Part shown: positions 11,717 to 23,180 of the stretch, piece by piece | How positions within the stretch are numbered: position 1 is the stretch's first letter | Layout: each line of letters begins with the position of its first letter | Source: Absidia repens | Taxonomy: Eukaryota > Mucoromycota > Mucoromycetes > Mucorales > Cunninghamellaceae | Reading direction: 5' to 3' | Assembly (NCBI GenBank): GCA_002105175.1 | Contig: MCGE01000004.1 | Span: 744,001-808,000, forward strand | DNA: 64,000 nt | The notes under the pieces: model-generated | The model's input: only the letters and a program-made list of their open reading frames with translations | Told to the model about the DNA's origin: nothing | Databases searched by the model: none | Program-made: the position numbers and the translations under genes

Positions 11717-12173
11717 TTCAGGTAATCTGCAACGAATTTCCAAGTAACGGAAAGATTAGTTTCTTTTCTATTTTTTTAGTCGTTGTAAATTTCTTATCTT
11801 GTCCCTTACAGAATAATGGAAGGAATCGAAAATAGAAAGGATATTCAAACCAAACAAATACAGTAATCAGAATACAAAGTGTAGAAAAAAGTTCCAGTAG
11901 AAGAGTTTGACGTTGGTGGACAACTTTTTCAAACGGAGGGTAAAAACAGAAATTGGTTCGGCGAAAGAAAAAGAGAAGAAGAAGGAAAAAAAAACAAAAA
12001 GGGATAGCTGGGAAAAGAAAAAAAAAATTTGCCTACTCGTCATCAGATTTTTAAAAAAAAAAAAAAAAAACCGGCCAATAAGATTTCTTCAAAATAATGC
12101 CTTTATTTGCTAGATGGAAAGATGGGGGTAATAGTATATGCTAAACTACAAATGTAAAAAAAGAAAAAAAAAA
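11717..12173. other. Promoter/5' UTR region of the Zn2Cys6 gene and 3' flank of the FSH1-like gene
   Basis: This holds a probable 5' UTR intron acceptor just upstream of 11716, followed by A-rich, lysine-codon-like low-complexity sequence at 11960-12070. No further gene was seen. Confidence 0.4.
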
Positions 12174-13253
12174 TCAGGGGAGCTGACTAAAACTAGATAT
12201 AAATGACACCAGCCGTTTTTTAACTGATGAGATCGATGGCACAAAATGACTACAGTACAATATATACATATATAGAGAAAAGCAGTTTAACAGTTAGCAT
12301 ACACACATAGTCATAACGTTTTCTTTTTCCAGTTTATCTTTACCCGCCAGGATGTCGAAGTACTACAGGGTTTTCATAGCAACCAGCCAATTGAAGCATT
12401 TCTTTAGGAGATAATAGAGTATCCAAATCACCAATTATGTGCAAGGACTATTTAATAAATAATCAAAAAAGGATGAGTGGGTTATACCCTGTGAAGACAA
12501 ACTTTCCATTTAGATGTCTACTAAACTTACACTTGTTTTGAGTTTGGATGAGCGACTAAATAAGGATGATAGGCCCTGTTCTTCAGAAGGTATATAGCCA
12601 GCAACAACGATAACAAACTTCAAAGGAGGATGGGCAAATTCGGGGGGGATGATGTCGGGTAGAATGGATCGATCTTCCAGCAGCACTGATAAGCAAGCAG
12701 AGAAGCAACCACCTTGTGAGAAACCAAGTATACCATCAAAGGGTCCCTGATAAGTATTTGAATGATATCAGTTTTCGGTAAAAATAAAGATATATCAATT
12801 ATGATTACCTGTTCAATCAACACCGTTTTGATGAATTCCAAGCTTTCTCCAACACCTGGCATTGTTCCATCAGCCAAAAGGGGTTTATAGCGTTGAGGGT
12901 ACCACCATGCATAAGGTTTGTTTTCTATACAATGATACCTGTCAGTATTTTTATATGCATTCATCAAACGTTTATATTCATTTACCTTCTGATATTTCTG
13001 TGTTTGCGCTTTGTTCACGCATAGATATAGAAGAATACTCAGGTGTCAAGACAGCAAGCGGTCCTGTAACATAAACTATAACAGAAAAGAGTTGATCAAA
13101 TCAGAATAGGGATCTCACCATTCATTGTTAATAAATAATCTTACCTAAATCAACAGAATCCTCGACGCTTCTCATAAGAGCTGCTGTCTTTTTCATAAAC
13201 ATGGTTTTATTTTGTGCCAATCCATGCAAACAAAGGATTCTTAGTTTTGACAT
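12174..13253 (-). CDS. FSH1: FSH1-family serine hydrolase
   Basis: Six exons (13253-13145, 13075-12986, 12924-12809, 12746-12531, 12447-12344, 12249-12174) give 236 residues, normal for the family of alpha/beta-hydrolases (220-290). It begins MSKLRILCLHGLAQN, the first strand with the oxyanion-side HG. The nucleophile elbow is GILGFSQGG (Ser). The acid is in LHIIGDLDTLLSP, and the catalytic His is in HPGGHFVPS. Natural substrates are unresolved for most FSH proteins; esters and thioesters have been suggested for relatives. An apparent stop at 12340 directly after HPGG is intronic: GG|GTAAAG is a good donor, and a TGTAG acceptor at 12250 restores the GGHFVPS that the family requires. The start codon is 142 bp from that of the divergent SEN34. 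Confidence 0.88.
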
Positions 13254-13395
13254 GGTCCAAAAAAATTAGGATAGACAAAAAAAAAAGGGTATCTTTCAAG
13301 TCAAGCAAAATCAAAAATGTGGGCGGGATTTTAAATGAGTTTCAGTGGGGAATTTCCTTTCGCCTTCCTTTTTTTATTGTTGTTGAAGTCAATAC
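13254..13395. promoter_or_regulatory. Compact bidirectional promoter (FSH1-like / SEN34)
   Basis: Only 142 bp separate the two head-to-head start codons, so the promoters must overlap. The centre carries ATGTGGGCGGGATTTTAAAT (13318-13337). Its GTGGGCGG-type box also occurs in the dispersed repeats. The bidirectional role is inferred from layout. Confidence 0.5.
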
Positions 13396-14204
13396 ATGGC
13401 CGATGAAGTGATCAAAAAGCAATTAATACGGATTCGTCTTTGTGGGAAGAAACCATTGGTTTTTGACGTTGAAGGTACGATTTGTGAGGGGGGAAGGGAA
13501 GGGGACGCAGTTGTAGTGGATGCGGTATTGTGATATAATTTGAATTCTGACCAAGCGACGACTCTTTATTTTAACGTCTGATTATTGACACATTAGATGT
13601 AAAACGACTACGCTGTGACCATCAGATAGTAGGATCTCTTGTAGGCTCATTACCACGCTTTCCTCAGCAAAACGGATTCTACGGACTCCCACTTTTACTT
13701 CTTGCTGAAGAAGTCTCTTTGATTGTAGAGAAAGGTAAGCAAGTGAACATATGCCTGATTTGGTTTTATTGATCATTATTTGTACTTTTCTTAGAATGGG
13801 GCACACTTACTGCGCTAGGAGGTCAAACATCCTGGGACTACCCGAAAACGCGACAAGAATGGCTCAGGTATATGGTGTACTGCCATTTTCACCAACTGGG
13901 ATATTTTTTGACTAGTGGCGAAAAATTTGGTGGAGACTATTTGGCGTACCCAGGCGACCCAATGCGCTATCACAGTCATTACATTATTGCAGCGCATGAA
14001 CGTCAGCAGATTTTTTCGCCTATGGAACTAGTGGCAATGGGGCGATTGGCGACCAACACCAAAAAAACCTTCGTTTTGGCTTCTCCTTATACTGATGACG
14101 ATGATGACTATGTTGACAAGGAACGGGGTACGGATAATATTGAAAATTCTGGGTTGGCCGATCATCAAGTGGAATGTTTCTCAATAACCTGGGCAGGATT
14201 TTAG
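13396..14204 (+). CDS. SEN34: tRNA-splicing endonuclease subunit Sen34
   Basis: This is the catalytic subunit that cleaves the 3' splice site of pre-tRNA introns within the Sen2-Sen34-Sen15-Sen54 complex. Three exons (13396-13474, 13597-13734, 13795-14204) give 208 residues. The C-terminal nuclease domain has the classical order: YFLTSGEKFGGDYLAYPGDP with the catalytic Tyr, RYHSHYII with the catalytic His, and LATNTKKTFVLASP with the catalytic Lys. The N-terminal part (VGSLVGSLPRFPQQNGFYGL, LPLLLAEEVSLI) matches the Sen34 N-domain. It is shorter than yeast Sen34 (275) and close to the compact fungal and archaeal forms. All three catalytic residues are present. Confidence 0.93.
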
Positions 14205-14307
14205 ATTTTTTAGCTGTATATTTATTGTTTTGGTGTAGCTATTCACATAGTTTATCATATAGATAGTCGTTTTTTGCTATATTTATTCTACTTCCTTTTA
14301 CATTTAT

Positions 14308-14600
14308 GGGATGGTTTTGTCAACAATAAAGATACTAATTGTTTGGAAAGATATATATTGATCAATGACGTTACTGATGTGATGATGGAATGGGTTGTTA
14401 TTCACTTCATAGAATATTCAATGACTTGGTGATATGATAGGGCAATATTCAGGGGGGGTAAATGGGTCGACGGACAATGAAGATACTAGTTGTTTTGAAA
14501 AATATGTTTTGATAAAGGTGTCACTGATGTAGTGATTTGATGGCTGGATACCATATATTGCAAGGAAATATTCAGTGGCTTTATGGCAATATCAGGGACT
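14308..14600. repeat. Imperfect tandem duplication, unit about 150 bp
   Basis: The first unit (about 14308-14440) and the second (about 14461-14600) share the ordered blocks ACAATAAAGATACTA/ACAATGAAGATACTA, TTGTTTGGAAAGATATAT/TTGTTTTGAAAAATATGT, GTTACTGATGTGATGAT/GTCACTGATGTAGTGAT and AATATTCA. The divergence indicates an old duplication. Confidence 0.65.
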
Positions 14601-15049
14601 CGTATTATAGTAAAAAATAAATAAAAGTCAACTGTGTATCAATGGTACAGGGTAGCATTTCAGGGTCAAATGAGTCAGTAATATATATATATATATATAT
14701 AAATACAAACCGTTTTTTATCCAAATATTAAAGAGAGAGAGTGGGGTAAATCCTTATCTAAAATCTTGATCTAAGAGAATGATCTATGACTTTGAAATGT
14801 CCATCCTTTTAATCCTGCCCAAGAATAATTACACTCACCATTGCTACATATAACCCACCAAAATGCGAAATGAAGAGGCGACTTGACCTTTCTTATTTCA
14901 CACAAGCGCATGCCTTTTTTTCTACGTATAAGTACACACTGACACCGGATTTTATTCGCACATATACCATGCCCAATCACGACACAAGGAAAGACAGGAA
15001 AGAGATTAATGGTAAAAAGATAAGATACGTTTAATTCTGATATAAATGC

Positions 15050-15345
15050 AATATAAACTATGACAACTAACACTAAGCTAAACTAATGACACTACTATAA
15101 AATGAAGGCTAATCTAAAGGAGGGTGGAAATCCTGAATCCAGAATGAGAGGGTTTCCCAATAATGTTTGTTTTGCATTTTTAAAAACGCCCCTAATTCAA
15201 GTTCTAGCAATAATATTAGATCACCAATACCCTAATGTGCCTTGCCATCATATCATTCAGACTTTGGATGAAGAGAAAAAAAAAAAAAAAAAGGGCGGCA
15301 AAGAAAAAGAAAATCATGTGTGCGGCGTCTGAATAGATTTTTTTT
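15050..15345 (-). repeat. Dispersed repeat family, copy 2 (degenerate)
   Basis: In minus orientation it shows the family core (GGGAAACCCTCTCATT, then CTGGATTC), the A-rich segment at 15276-15291, and a diverged GTGTGCGGCG box at about 15318-15328. The right side has the TAGCTTAG-like stretch at about 15070-15085. Confidence 0.6.
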
Positions 15346-16025
15346 TAAAAAATATAGCTGCGATTAGTGTCATAATGCCCTGAAGAACGTAATGAGGTCA
15401 CTTTTTTTTGACACATCTTTTTTTCAAAACAGTAAAGAATTTCTTCAGTCTATTCCTTTTGTCAATAACATCTGTATCGCGTTTCTACATTGGAGCTCAC
15501 TTCGGGCCAATGAACATCATTTTCAAACTGTCCAAGAAACCCTAGATATTCCAGGAATATCATTAACAATTTTCCACAGTCTTTGAATTCCTTCTTTTTT
15601 TTTTAGGAGCGCAAAGGAACGACGGTTGGACACCAAAGGGCTGCCCACCATACCGCGAAATGACGGAGGACCTAATCCCATCCCATACTCAATAAATAAA
15701 ATCTGACACCCAGTAAAACGATAGATTTTCAAAAGCTCCAGAGGAGCACTAGAGCTTTATTGTTATATGATAAAATGAGCGGATAAAAAATGGAAAATGT
15801 GTTGTAAAGAATGGAAAAAATAGAAGATGGCGAATAGGGAGTGAAGAGGCCAAATCGTCAAAAGACGAAAGTAAATATAAAAAGGGTAAAATGAACGAAT
15901 GGAGAAAATAACTAGAGGATAATAAGTAACCAAATGACTGACATAAAAAACAAACTAACAAACTAGAAGCATAACACATAATATATATAGAAGAAAAAGG
16001 AATAAAAAGTGACAAAGGAATGAAA

Positions 16026-17675
16026 TCAATAAATGACACGATCACCAATCTTGATAACAATAGGAGGTTCTTGTGTATTTGGTCTTGAGATTTCAGCCAG
16101 TTCACGACCAGCACTCCAAGTGCCGCCTTCAATGAGTTGAGACAAAGTCAGATCCTTTCGAGATAACTTGAGGGTGTCACGCACGCGTTCCGCCACAAGA
16201 TCAAGATAAGCTGTAGTAAGGGCACGCCATTCAATAACAACAGGATCCGACATTTCAAACATGGGGGCAATTTCTACTTTGGGTTGACCAGGTATCAATG
16301 AGTTTTGTCGGTAATTTTCCAAACCACGATCCAAATCATCCTTTTTCAAGGTAATAAATCCCGTATCCATCAATAGCCCGCCTACATGGAAATAATAAAG
16401 TTAAAAAATTCAGCATCAATGCAGGTTTGATTTAATTTTTTTTTTTGTTTTTTTACCATTTCGATAATCAGGGAGAGGAGTTAACAAATCAGTTCCTTCA
16501 ATAGTAGCACCGAGCAATTTTGTCATTGGTTCAATCAAAGAATAGACCAGCCATTGAGAGAGTTTATGGAAGGTTACAAAATGTTCAGTACTATTTGGAT
16601 CATTGGAATATTGGATTGTATCACAAGGCCACACGTCACCAAAGCCAGGAGTCCCGCCCTTGCCTTTTTCTGCTGCCCACATTTCACCCATTTCTTGAAC
16701 AATAGGCCATAAAGTTTCCAAATGAATCAAGGGTCCTTTTTGAGTCATTATTGTTGTAGGATGAGCTAAAAGGTAATCTATAATATAAAATAAAACGAAT
16801 AATCAGTACACCAAATATACCATATCAAAAATTTTATTTTCTTTGTGTACCCATGAGGTTGCCAGGTCGTGGAACAGCTCCACCAAAGAAATCCGAACGA
16901 CTTTTTAAAACTTGCCCAAGGTGATGCAACATTTCAAGTCTATCTTCAAGACCAACAAGAATATTGCTATCAGTTACTTGTAATCCGGTAGCCAGGTCGT
17001 CATAAGTAAGTCCAGCAAGTGCCTCAGCTAAAAAAAAAAAAATCAGGTGCAAGAGGTTGAATTAGAAGGTCCCAAGAAAAAAAAAATCAATTAGTATCAG
17101 TTTGTATCTCCGAATCAAGATCATCCCCAATCAGCACTTAAACTTCTAGCCTGCCCCCCCTTCTCACTCCCTTCCCCCTGTTTTTTCGACTTACAGTCAA
17201 CTCGATGAGGATCACTAGGATCACTTGAGAATCGACCAGTTTGGAAAAGATCTAAAATAGCCACAGCAACACCTTCACAGCGTTTATGGAATCGATTGGT
17301 AGTTTTTTCACGGTAAGACCAGTTATGGCCAGCTTCCACATCCAACAGACAAGCAATAGTAAACAAATCCAAAGTGCGTCGGGTTTGTTCCATCGTATCT
17401 TGTCCGAGACTAGCCCAGGAGTTGATAAGTGTTTGAATCCGAGGTCTTCCACCCGCGTCAAAGTGTCGCCAGCGTCCATGAACAGGAATTTCAGATGGAT
17501 GATCGAAATCGCGTTTAATCAAAGACACCACTATTTGCACCACGTCTTTCAGTTTACTGTTGTCCACATCAAAATGTCGTAATTGTTGTCGAGCAGCGGC
17601 CTCTTGGACCTTGAAGCATCGTTCACGCACACCACGGAGACTTGTAAGATAATCGTCGCTAGGAACTGGTACCAT
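16026..17675 (-). CDS. URC4: Uracil catabolism protein Urc4 (DUF1688)
   Basis: Four exons (17675-17195, 17027-16851, 16777-16457, 16381-16026) give 444 residues, the full DUF1688 length. Family features in order: YLTSLRGVRERC, VPVHGRWRHFDAGGRPRI-like segment, TMEQTRRTLDLFTIACLLD with AGHNWSYRE, an RCEGVAVAILDLFQTGRFSSD block, YDDLATGLQVTD, RSDFFGGAVPRPGNLMDYLL, and a C-terminal WSAGRELAEISRP with PPIVIKIGDRVIY. Urc4 is required for growth on uracil in the URC pathway described in the yeast Lachancea kluyveri; its exact reaction is uncertain. It lies divergent to an isochorismatase-fold hydrolase, a fold also used in the bacterial Rut pathway of pyrimidine breakdown. Confidence 0.93.
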
Positions 17676-18530
17676 TGTTAAATATATATATTATGTGAGT
17701 GATAAAAAAAAAGAAGGGAAGAAGTATGCGTAATGAGAGTCAAAAAAGAGAAATAAAAAGAGAGAGATTGGTATAAGGGAGTATATATAGATGAAGGGAT
17801 GAGGAAGAAGGGAAGAAGATATGGGAAATAGAAAACAATAAGGTAAAAAAAAAAAGTAACTACAGCACAGCCAAGTTTCTTTTTTTTGTTGTTGTTGTTG
17901 TTGATATATTTCTTTAGGAGAGAAAGTTAACGAAAGAAAAGAAGGGGATAAGAAAATGGGAAAAAAGCTCGTTTTTCTCACTTTGAGTAGCTTTTAGACT
18001 CCGGTAGTACGAAGCGAAACTCTCCCTATAACACTTTTCGCGCGGACAAAAAAGAAAACGCAAAATGTCGATCACTTTTGCTCTCCCGCTTTTTATTAAT
18101 ATCGTACCATTTTTTATTGATCAAGGTACCGCCCACTGACAGCTTTATTAAAGTTCTCCATTCATTTGCCATCCACTTTTTTCTTCCTTTGTTCTACAGT
18201 ACTTTAAATCCGAAATGATTCCATAAAGAATTTTCATTGTGATATTTCGTCCCACTTTTCTATCACCCAAATTCACTTTTTTGAAAAAATAAATTGGAAT
18301 TGCTTGATTCTAGGTGTAAGGAAAGCAATTATTGTCATGATGACTTCCCCATCTTTTATATATATATATATTTTTTTGGTATAAACTTCCCATCCCTTGA
18401 CAAGGCCCTGTGCACTCTTCTCTGCGGAATTTAAAAAGTACAAAAAAAAACTCTTAAAATTTCCCACCAGCATTACATTTTATTCATCGTCTCTCTTCCC
18501 TTCATTTATTTTTGATTTTATTTTTGTATA
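17676..18530. promoter_or_regulatory. Divergent promoter region (URC4 / isochorismatase-like gene)
   Basis: The 855 bp between head-to-head genes include a purine-rich block (17700-17960), a GC-rich cluster TTTTCGCGCGGAC at 18036-18048 and TA microsatellites (about 18358-18370). Function is inferred from position only. Confidence 0.4.
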
Positions 18531-19556
18531 ATGTCTCTAACAAAGATTACCAAACTGTCCCCTCAAACGACCGCTCTTTTTGTCTGTGACATTCAAGAAC
18601 GTTTTAAAGGTGCTATCTGGAATATGCCCTCTGTCATTTCCGTAGCCGGCAAAATGGTAACCCGAAAAAAAAGTACAAAACTGAACAAATTTATGCCCAG
18701 CACATACGCCTACTTCTCTCCTTCTGCTTTGCATTTTGTCCAGTAACTTGTCTTACTCACAACCTTTTGTCAACATGGTAGATCAAGGCAAGTAAACATT
18801 TGGATATCCCTGTGATTGTGACGGAACAATACCCTAAAGGTAAGGAACATACTACTGAACAGATGCCTGATGCTGGTTAGGAAAGTACTGACTATGTTTC
18901 TCTTTTTTTTTTGCATGCTACTTTGTGAAACGTTATCTTTATGTAGGCCTGGGTCCCACCGTAGCTGAACTTGACATATCAGATGCCGCTGTATGTCTAC
19001 CAAAAACAAAGTTTAGCATGTTTTTACCTGATGTTCAACAAGCTCTCCAAAAGCATAACACCAAATCTATCTTGTTGTTGGGAATTGAAGTAAGTTGAAG
19101 GCAAAATAGGATGAATAATAACTACGATGAATTATATTAAAGTATCTGACAATTATATCATTGTTTTGCGTGTTTGGGGGGTATTATTAGAGTCATGTAT
19201 GCGTACTGCAAACCGCATTAGACCTCTTGGAAAACAACTATGATGTCCATGTCTTGGCTGACGGTGTATCTTCTTGTAATCACCCTGAAATTGACATTGC
19301 CATTGCTGTAAGTATTCATTGCCTCTGGTATTGACCTTGTCTTTCTTTAATTGAATCACTGACTCGATCTTATTTCTGTTCAAAGCGCATGAGACAAGCT
19401 GGTGCCGTCATTACTACTTCAGAGTCAGCACTCTTCCAATTAGTACAAGACGCTAGCCATGAAAAGTTCAAAGGAATCAGCAACTTGGTCAAGGAATACT
19501 CGGAAGCTACCAAGGTGAACAAGGTGTTATACAAGAATGCATCGGCCAACCTTTAG
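18531..19556 (+). CDS. Isochorismatase-domain hydrolase (ISOC1/ISOC2-like)
   Basis: Five exons (18531-18656, 18782-18839, 18947-19089, 19191-19307, 19386-19556) give 204 residues, the usual ISOC length. The cysteine-hydrolase triad is present: Asp20 in [11 protein letters not shown], Lys in PKTKFSMF (about residue 81), and Cys113 in [15 protein letters not shown], with a cis-peptide-like GxES turn before it. [20 protein letters not shown] is the ISOC substrate-loop pattern. The substrate of ISOC-type proteins is not established. Ureidoacrylate hydrolase (RutB) and nicotinamidase share the fold. No targeting signal is evident, so it is probably cytosolic or peripheral. It shares a promoter region with URC4. 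Confidence 0.93.
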
Positions 19557-20472
19557 AATAGTTTATAGATATTGGTTTATTTACCTTTTTGGCGTTATAC
19601 TCTGTTTGTTTATTGTTGATTGTTTATATAATATTATTTATAGTATGAATAAAAAAAATCAAGTTTGCAATGGTTACAGTTATGCAGCTTGATTTATATA
19701 TATTTATATTGTTGTCGGGTTGATGATATGGTTGTAGAGAAGGGAATGTGATTGTAAAGTAATAGGACCATGGTGATATAGGCGGACAACACAGATAATG
19801 AGAACATGGTCGGCCATGATATCATAGGAAGTGGGCGTTATTGTACTGTGTATGAAAGGGTACGCAAAAGGAGAAAATATTATAGAGCGTCATTATTTAT
19901 TTCATATGATTCCTGCTCATGCTTTTATAACCTTTATTCAATACATCGTATGTGGACCTCCTTTTTAGCCAATTTCGTTAACATCCCGTTAACCAACCTG
20001 TCATATTATATATATATGACATCGAGAATGATGTAGTTGATGACACCAGAAAATCAAATATACCCTTTACTTTCATGCATCAATTTCCATTGGACACTTC
20101 GCCCAGTACCTCGGAAAAATAAATCCCTCATCGCTTCGACACATGGTGACAACAATAACACACACACACGCACACGACATTAATACTACGTTCAAAGTCA
20201 AAACCAAATGCAAAATCAATTGTATTTATAACCGAAATGTTTTTTATTGTAAAAACAAAGAAGTTAAATGAATATAAATGTGTTGATTGAATAAAACGAA
20301 ACTAGAACAAATGAATAAGGGGAAATAACATGGAATGATAGAAGGGAAGGTAGATGCGTGTAGGTAGGGTAAGTATACTAAAACAAAATAAATGTACGAA
20401 TAAAAAAAAAGATGATAATAATGGATGACAATAATAATGATAACAATATATAACAGCTATTCTAAGTTTAAT
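19557..20472. other. Convergent intergenic region
   Basis: It lies between the isochorismatase-like gene (+) and NOP58 (-), with AATAAAAAAAATCAAG at about 19647 (probable 3' processing region). A (CA)n-like patch is at about 20158-20175. No gene was seen. Confidence 0.4.
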
Positions 20473-22137
20473 CTATTCCTTTTTGGCCTTCTTTTCTTTC
20501 TTTTCTTTCTTGTCCTTTTTGTCCTTTTTGTCCTTCTTTTCTTTCTTGGCCTTTTTGGTGACTTCTGTTGATTCTTCCACTTCTTCGATCTTTCGTTTCT
20601 TTGGTTCCTCCACCTTTTCTTCGACAATGGTTTCGGCCTTGGTTTCAGTCATCACCACATCACTCTGAGCGTTATATTGAGCAGTCTTGTTGAATTGGAA
20701 TTTTTGTTGCTTTTGATTGGTTTTGTCACGGTTTGCACGTCCATTGCTGCGTCCTTCCAGTAACTTGATTCGAGCTTCCACTTTGTTTCGTCCATCAATA
20801 CCAACATCAGAGCCTTCTTGTTCACCAAGAGCATCCACACGGAGAGCAATAGCGGACTTGGTAGCAAGCATACGAGCGACCTTGGCCTTGTATTTGGGTC
20901 CAGCTTGGCCAATCAAAGAGGCATGGTAGATCAAACCGTATTTGGGGGTGTTGTGTTTGGTCTTCAAAGCACGGAAAAGAGCCTTTTCAGCACCGAGGAT
21001 TTGGATAGTAGAGGCAGGTTGCTTAGCCAAGTTCATCAAAGAGCCAGCGTGAGCAATCAAACGAGCACCAACGAGTTCACCGACAAGAGCAGTCAAGTTG
21101 GGAGCAATGGCATTCATACGGTTCTTCAAGTATTCGTACAATTGTGTTCGGTATTCGGTGATGGAGATCACTTGGTCACAGAGAGCGTGGATGTTTTCAA
21201 TATCCTCTTCAGAGATTTCAGTACCCATGGAGATTTCTGCTGCTTCCTTGACTTCGGTTTCCAATTCTTCAGGTAAGATGGCAGACAGATCAGTGTCATG
21301 AGTGTTTGTACGGAATCCAACAGCCTTGACCACCTTGGCGTATGCGAGATTGTCCACCAAAATCTTACCCATTTCAGGGAAATGCCAGCCGTACCATTCC
21401 TTGACACGCATAGCATATGTGTTCAATTCCTTGTCGAGATCGTCCAACAACGCAATAGCTTGCACAATCATAGTATCCACCTTATCAGGGCTGAATTTGA
21501 GCTTATAGCGAGACAGGGAGTGGGAGAGACCAAGAGACATGGCGGATAAATCTTGGTGAGAAAGACCAGATACCAATGATTCAAATTGTTCGCGAATACC
21601 ACGGTAAAGATCCATGACGGTGGAGTCGGACAAGACACTAATACCGAGCTTCTTGTTAACGGCGCTACCTATTAACCCAAATAATACAATAAGTTAACAT
21701 GTGTTCCCTTCCGAGTTATATACTCTATCCACTTCTGTTCACACTTACCAAGCTTGGGATCACTAACAATGAGCTTTTCCTTCTTCATTTCCTTTTCTGA
21801 TATTTCAGATTCCAAAAATTTCTTCAAGTTTTTGGGGACCTTGCCTTCGACGAGACCAGTAACAGCAGACAAAGCATCGGTAGTATTTTCAAACTTGGTA
21901 AAGGCCTTGAGCTTGACACTAATAAAAGAGGATAAAAAAAACAAAGGTTAGCATAATTTGACAACTAATGTGAAGGATCGAGTTTGTAACAGCTATGACA
22001 GAGAAAAATACATACGCTTGGTTGGCCTTTTCAGCAGTTTCGAAATCCTTCCAGATATCATCAGACTTTTCCAACTTGGCGTCGTTGACCAATTTGAATA
22101 AAGCATATCCAGCAGCGGTTTCGTAAAGAATAAGCAT
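20473..22137 (-). CDS. NOP58: Nucleolar protein 58 (box C/D snoRNP core)
   Basis: Nop58 is one of the two paralogous scaffold proteins of box C/D snoRNPs that guide rRNA 2'-O-methylation. Three exons (22137-22016, 21918-21749, 21668-20473) give 495 residues, close to yeast Nop58 (511). It starts [16 protein letters not shown] and continues with the NOP5NT domain. The coiled coil and the Nop domain carry the hallmark [60 protein letters not shown] and H-ASLIGQA. The C-terminal 70 residues are KKE/KKD repeats (about residues 465-495) typical of Nop58 and Nop56. The [20 protein letters not shown] segment and the KKE/KKD tail favour Nop58 over Nop56. Confidence 0.95.
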
Positions 22138-22649
22138 CGTTGTGTATGAGTGGATTAAAAAGAAGGAAAAAAAAAGACAAGAGAAAAAGGAAAGTGGGCA
22201 ATTGAAATTTTTTTTTTTGACACTTTAGCTCAGCCACTGAGCGGAGCTTCTCTGGGAGGTGGCTGCCCTTTTTGGAAATATGCCATCTACGCAATATTTT
22301 GTGTGCAGCGACAAGGATGATATGACTTTTCATACTATTATATTCACACTAGATTAACTTGAATTCAATTTATGATATTACCACTCTCCATAAGTAGTCA
22401 ATAATACAATAATCATGGATGAAAAAAATAAAACTGGAAGAAACATCGTTAATGCATCCTGTCACATTATATTTAATAGCAGAAACCTACACGAACGATA
22501 TCAACGGGAAAAACAAAATGGCATTGTTATTTTAATGGGTGTAACCACTTTATATCTAACAATATAGAACCATCTTTTGTTGTTTTTTCATCGACGTTAT
22601 CGAAACGAAGAATCAGGGAAGAGAGCTGCGAGAGGCTACAAATGATATT

Positions 22650-23180
22650 TCAAATCCCGCACACGTGGATTCTTTTTTTCGATCTCTCATTTTTTTTTCA
22701 CTTCATCATTTTAAGGTCATTGAGGTTTTGTTGGACTTAGGTTAGTGCTATGACTAGTTTAGAAGGGTTTTCAGCTCAAGGATTACGGCGTGCTTTGGGA
22801 AACCCTTTCATTTTGATTTTGAACCACCGTTTGTTGGCTTTTTGAAGTCATCATTAGCTTACTTAGTATTAGGTGTTCATAATTTGTTTACATCTGAATA
22901 AAATATGTCTCTTTTTACATGCTTTAATGAAAAATATACCATCAGTCTCTCCTGTATTTCACTATAGGTCTTTTTTTTTCGTTCTACTATCGCGCCTTTA
23001 GATTACAGTAGTGTTGACAGTTGTTATTCTTCAATAAAAGTCCATTTATAGTGTTTTCTCATGTATTGTCTGCATTGTGCAGTATATAGGATTTTTTTTC
23101 TTTACAGTCCTCCCTTTAGATTAATGTTGACAATTCCTCAGATCACGGATAGCCATATATTCAATTTCACACCTCCAAAA
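22650..23180 (+). repeat. Dispersed repeat family, copy 3
   Basis: It has the ordered blocks TTTCAAATCCCGCACACGTG (about 22650), T-rich, GACTAGTTTAGAAGGGTTTT, GGGAAACCCTTTCATTTTGA, a TTAGCTTACTTAGTATTAG stretch and ATCTGAATAAAATATGTCTC. Its downstream part (CCCTTTAGATTAATGTTGAC, about 23110) is also shared with copies 5 and 9. Confidence 0.8.

Larger units (their letters stand above)
14205..16025. other. Convergent intergenic region with a local duplication and repeat copy 2
   Basis: This stretch of 1.8 kb has no supported gene. It contains a degenerate tandem duplication (14308-14600), a TA microsatellite at about 14680-14700 and repeat copy 2 (15050-15345). A short minus-strand frame at 15523-15732 resembles no family I know. 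Confidence 0.45.

Noticed and set aside
12340..12342. Stop codon directly after HPGG as the end of the FSH1-like protein.
   Set aside because: It would remove the catalytic His; a canonical intron and exon restoring GGHFVPS lie just downstream.
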